Both the position numbers and the translations under genes were made by a program. The notes under the pieces are model-generated. The model was not told the origin of the DNA. It was given only the letters and a program-made list of their open reading frames with translations, and did not search any database. Of a DNA stretch of 5,392 nt, positions 4,661 to 5,392 are shown piece after piece. The stretch is from JBFGWM01 sp041588495 (GTDB lineage Bacteria; Pseudomonadota; Gammaproteobacteria; Pseudomonadales; JBFGWM01): NCBI GenBank assembly GCA_041588495.1, contig JBFGWM010000200.1, forward strand, positions 1 to 5,392, read 5' to 3'. Position 1 is the first letter of the stretch. Every line of letters starts with the position of its first letter.

Positions 4661-5392
4661 ATGAATCTTCTGACCCGTCCCGCGACCCGCAGGCTCTGCC
4701 ACGCCCTGGTCGGTTTTGCCGCAACCTGGAGCACCGCCACAAACGCCGCAACGGCCGTGGGGGAGACCGAGTTCGCGCGCGGCGCCGCGGCGGCGCAGCT
4801 GGCCGGCCAGCCACCGCGCATCCTGGGCAAGGGCGCGGAAGTGTACCGCGAAGACGTTGTGCAGACCGGCGCACGCAGTTTCGCCATCCTGCGTTTCCAG
4901 GATTCCGCCAAGGTCACCGTGCGCCCCAACAGCAAGCTGACCATCGACGAGTACCTCGCGGAAAGCGGCGAGATCTCGCTGCACGCCGGCGGCATCCGCG
5001 CCACCAGCGGCGCCATCGCCAAGACCAAGCCGGGTGGTTTCACGGTCAACACGCCGGTGGCCCGGCTGGAGGTCAACGATGCCAGCTTCGATGCGCGCAT
5101 CTGTGACCGCGATTGCGAGGCGGAGGAAGGCAGCCGTGCGGCGCCCGAGAAGCCCGAACTCGACAGCGTGGTCGGCCGCGTGGCGTTGCTGCGCGGCTCG
5201 ATGACCGCGGAAAGCGAGGCCTACGGAATCCGCAAGCTGCGCCTGGGCGCACCACTGCACGAGAAGGACACCCTGAAGACCGGCGCCGGCAGTCACGCGC
5301 TGCTGGTGTTCCGCGACGGCAGCCGGGTCACCCTGCAGGCCGATACCGAGTACCAGATCCTGGCCCAGAAGTATTACCCCGACGCCCCCGAA
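4661..5392 (+). CDS. FecR-domain secreted protein, runs off right edge
   Basis: From the ATG at 4661 the frame is open to the window end (244 residues seen). A basic start (RPATRR, 6-11) and a modest hydrophobic stretch ending TNA-A (27-30) suggest a Sec signal peptide. About 54-147 is a FecR-like domain: GKGAEVYREDVVQTGARSFA, LRFQDSAKVTVRPNSKLTI (78-95), GGIRATSG (110-117) and FTVNTPVARLEV (127-138). A second, similar segment is at about 170-233: GRVALLRG, DTLKTGAGSHALLVFRDGSR and VTLQADTEYQI. Cys148 and Cys152 (CX3C) may form a disulfide. FecR itself is a periplasmic sensor acting on an anti-sigma partner, but many proteins of this kind have no sigma-factor link. No membrane helix or sigma gene is visible. 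The gene starts 12 bases after the TpsB stop, with a GGGGA ribosome site five bases before the ATG, so an operon and shared role are likely. Role unknown. Confidence 0.85.
   Translation, partial: MNLLTRPATRRLCHALVGFAATWSTATNAATAVGETEFARGAAAAQLAGQPPRILGKGAEVYREDVVQTGARSFAILRFQDSAKVTVRPNSKLTIDEYLAESGEISLHAGGIRATSGAIAKTKPGGFTVNTPVARLEVNDASFDARICDRDCEAEEGSRAAPEKPELDSVVGRVALLRGSMTAESEAYGIRKLRLGAPLHEKDTLKTGAGSHALLVFRDGSRVTLQADTEYQILAQKYYPDAPE

Noticed and set aside
2909..5296. A 795-codon open frame on the minus strand, antisense to the TpsB and FecR genes
   Set aside because: It mirrors two well-supported genes, its translation is low in complexity (Val, Ala, Gly, His, Arg) without a recognisable domain, and long antisense frames are normal in GC-rich coding DNA.
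1..5392. CRISPR array, tRNA, rRNA, insertion sequence or attachment site
   Set aside because: I saw no regularly spaced repeats, no tRNA- or rRNA-like sequence, no transposase and no terminal repeats when reading the window.

Overview
The window is GC-rich bacterial DNA, densely coded, with two divergent gene blocks around one 268-base intergenic region (2773-3040). The proteins (a PurT close to the E. coli enzyme, a gamma-carbonic-anhydrase-like protein, a DUF1289 protein, a TpsB/FhaC-type outer-membrane transporter and a FecR-domain protein) point to a Gram-negative proteobacterium, most likely a gammaproteobacterium. The genus cannot be fixed from the sequence.

Minus-strand block, in transcription order: a gamma-class carbonic anhydrase family protein (2772-2239), a 69-residue DUF1289 protein overlapping it by 17 bases (2255-2046), purT (1992-811) and, after 80 bases, the N-terminal 243 residues of a membrane sensor with a Cache-like periplasmic domain (730 to the left edge). 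The first three genes look like one operon of housekeeping metabolism. The sensor may be cotranscribed or have its own promoter. Its output domain lies outside the window.

Plus-strand block: a 535-residue TpsB-type two-partner-secretion transporter (3041-4648) is followed 12 bases later by a secreted protein with two FecR-type domains (4661 to the right edge, incomplete). The two were probably made as one unit. No TpsA exoprotein is visible, so the cargo either lies further right or is encoded elsewhere.

The divergent region holds no convincing gene. On the minus strand it has a GGCAC-N5-TTGC element resembling a sigma-54 promoter for the carbonic-anhydrase operon. It also holds a 7-bp inverted repeat close to the predicted start of that transcript, a 14-bp perfect palindrome, and a short AT-rich patch that may carry a promoter.

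Most of the window is ordinary. The part most worth following is the TpsB-FecR pair without an adjacent TpsA, together with its shared upstream control region.
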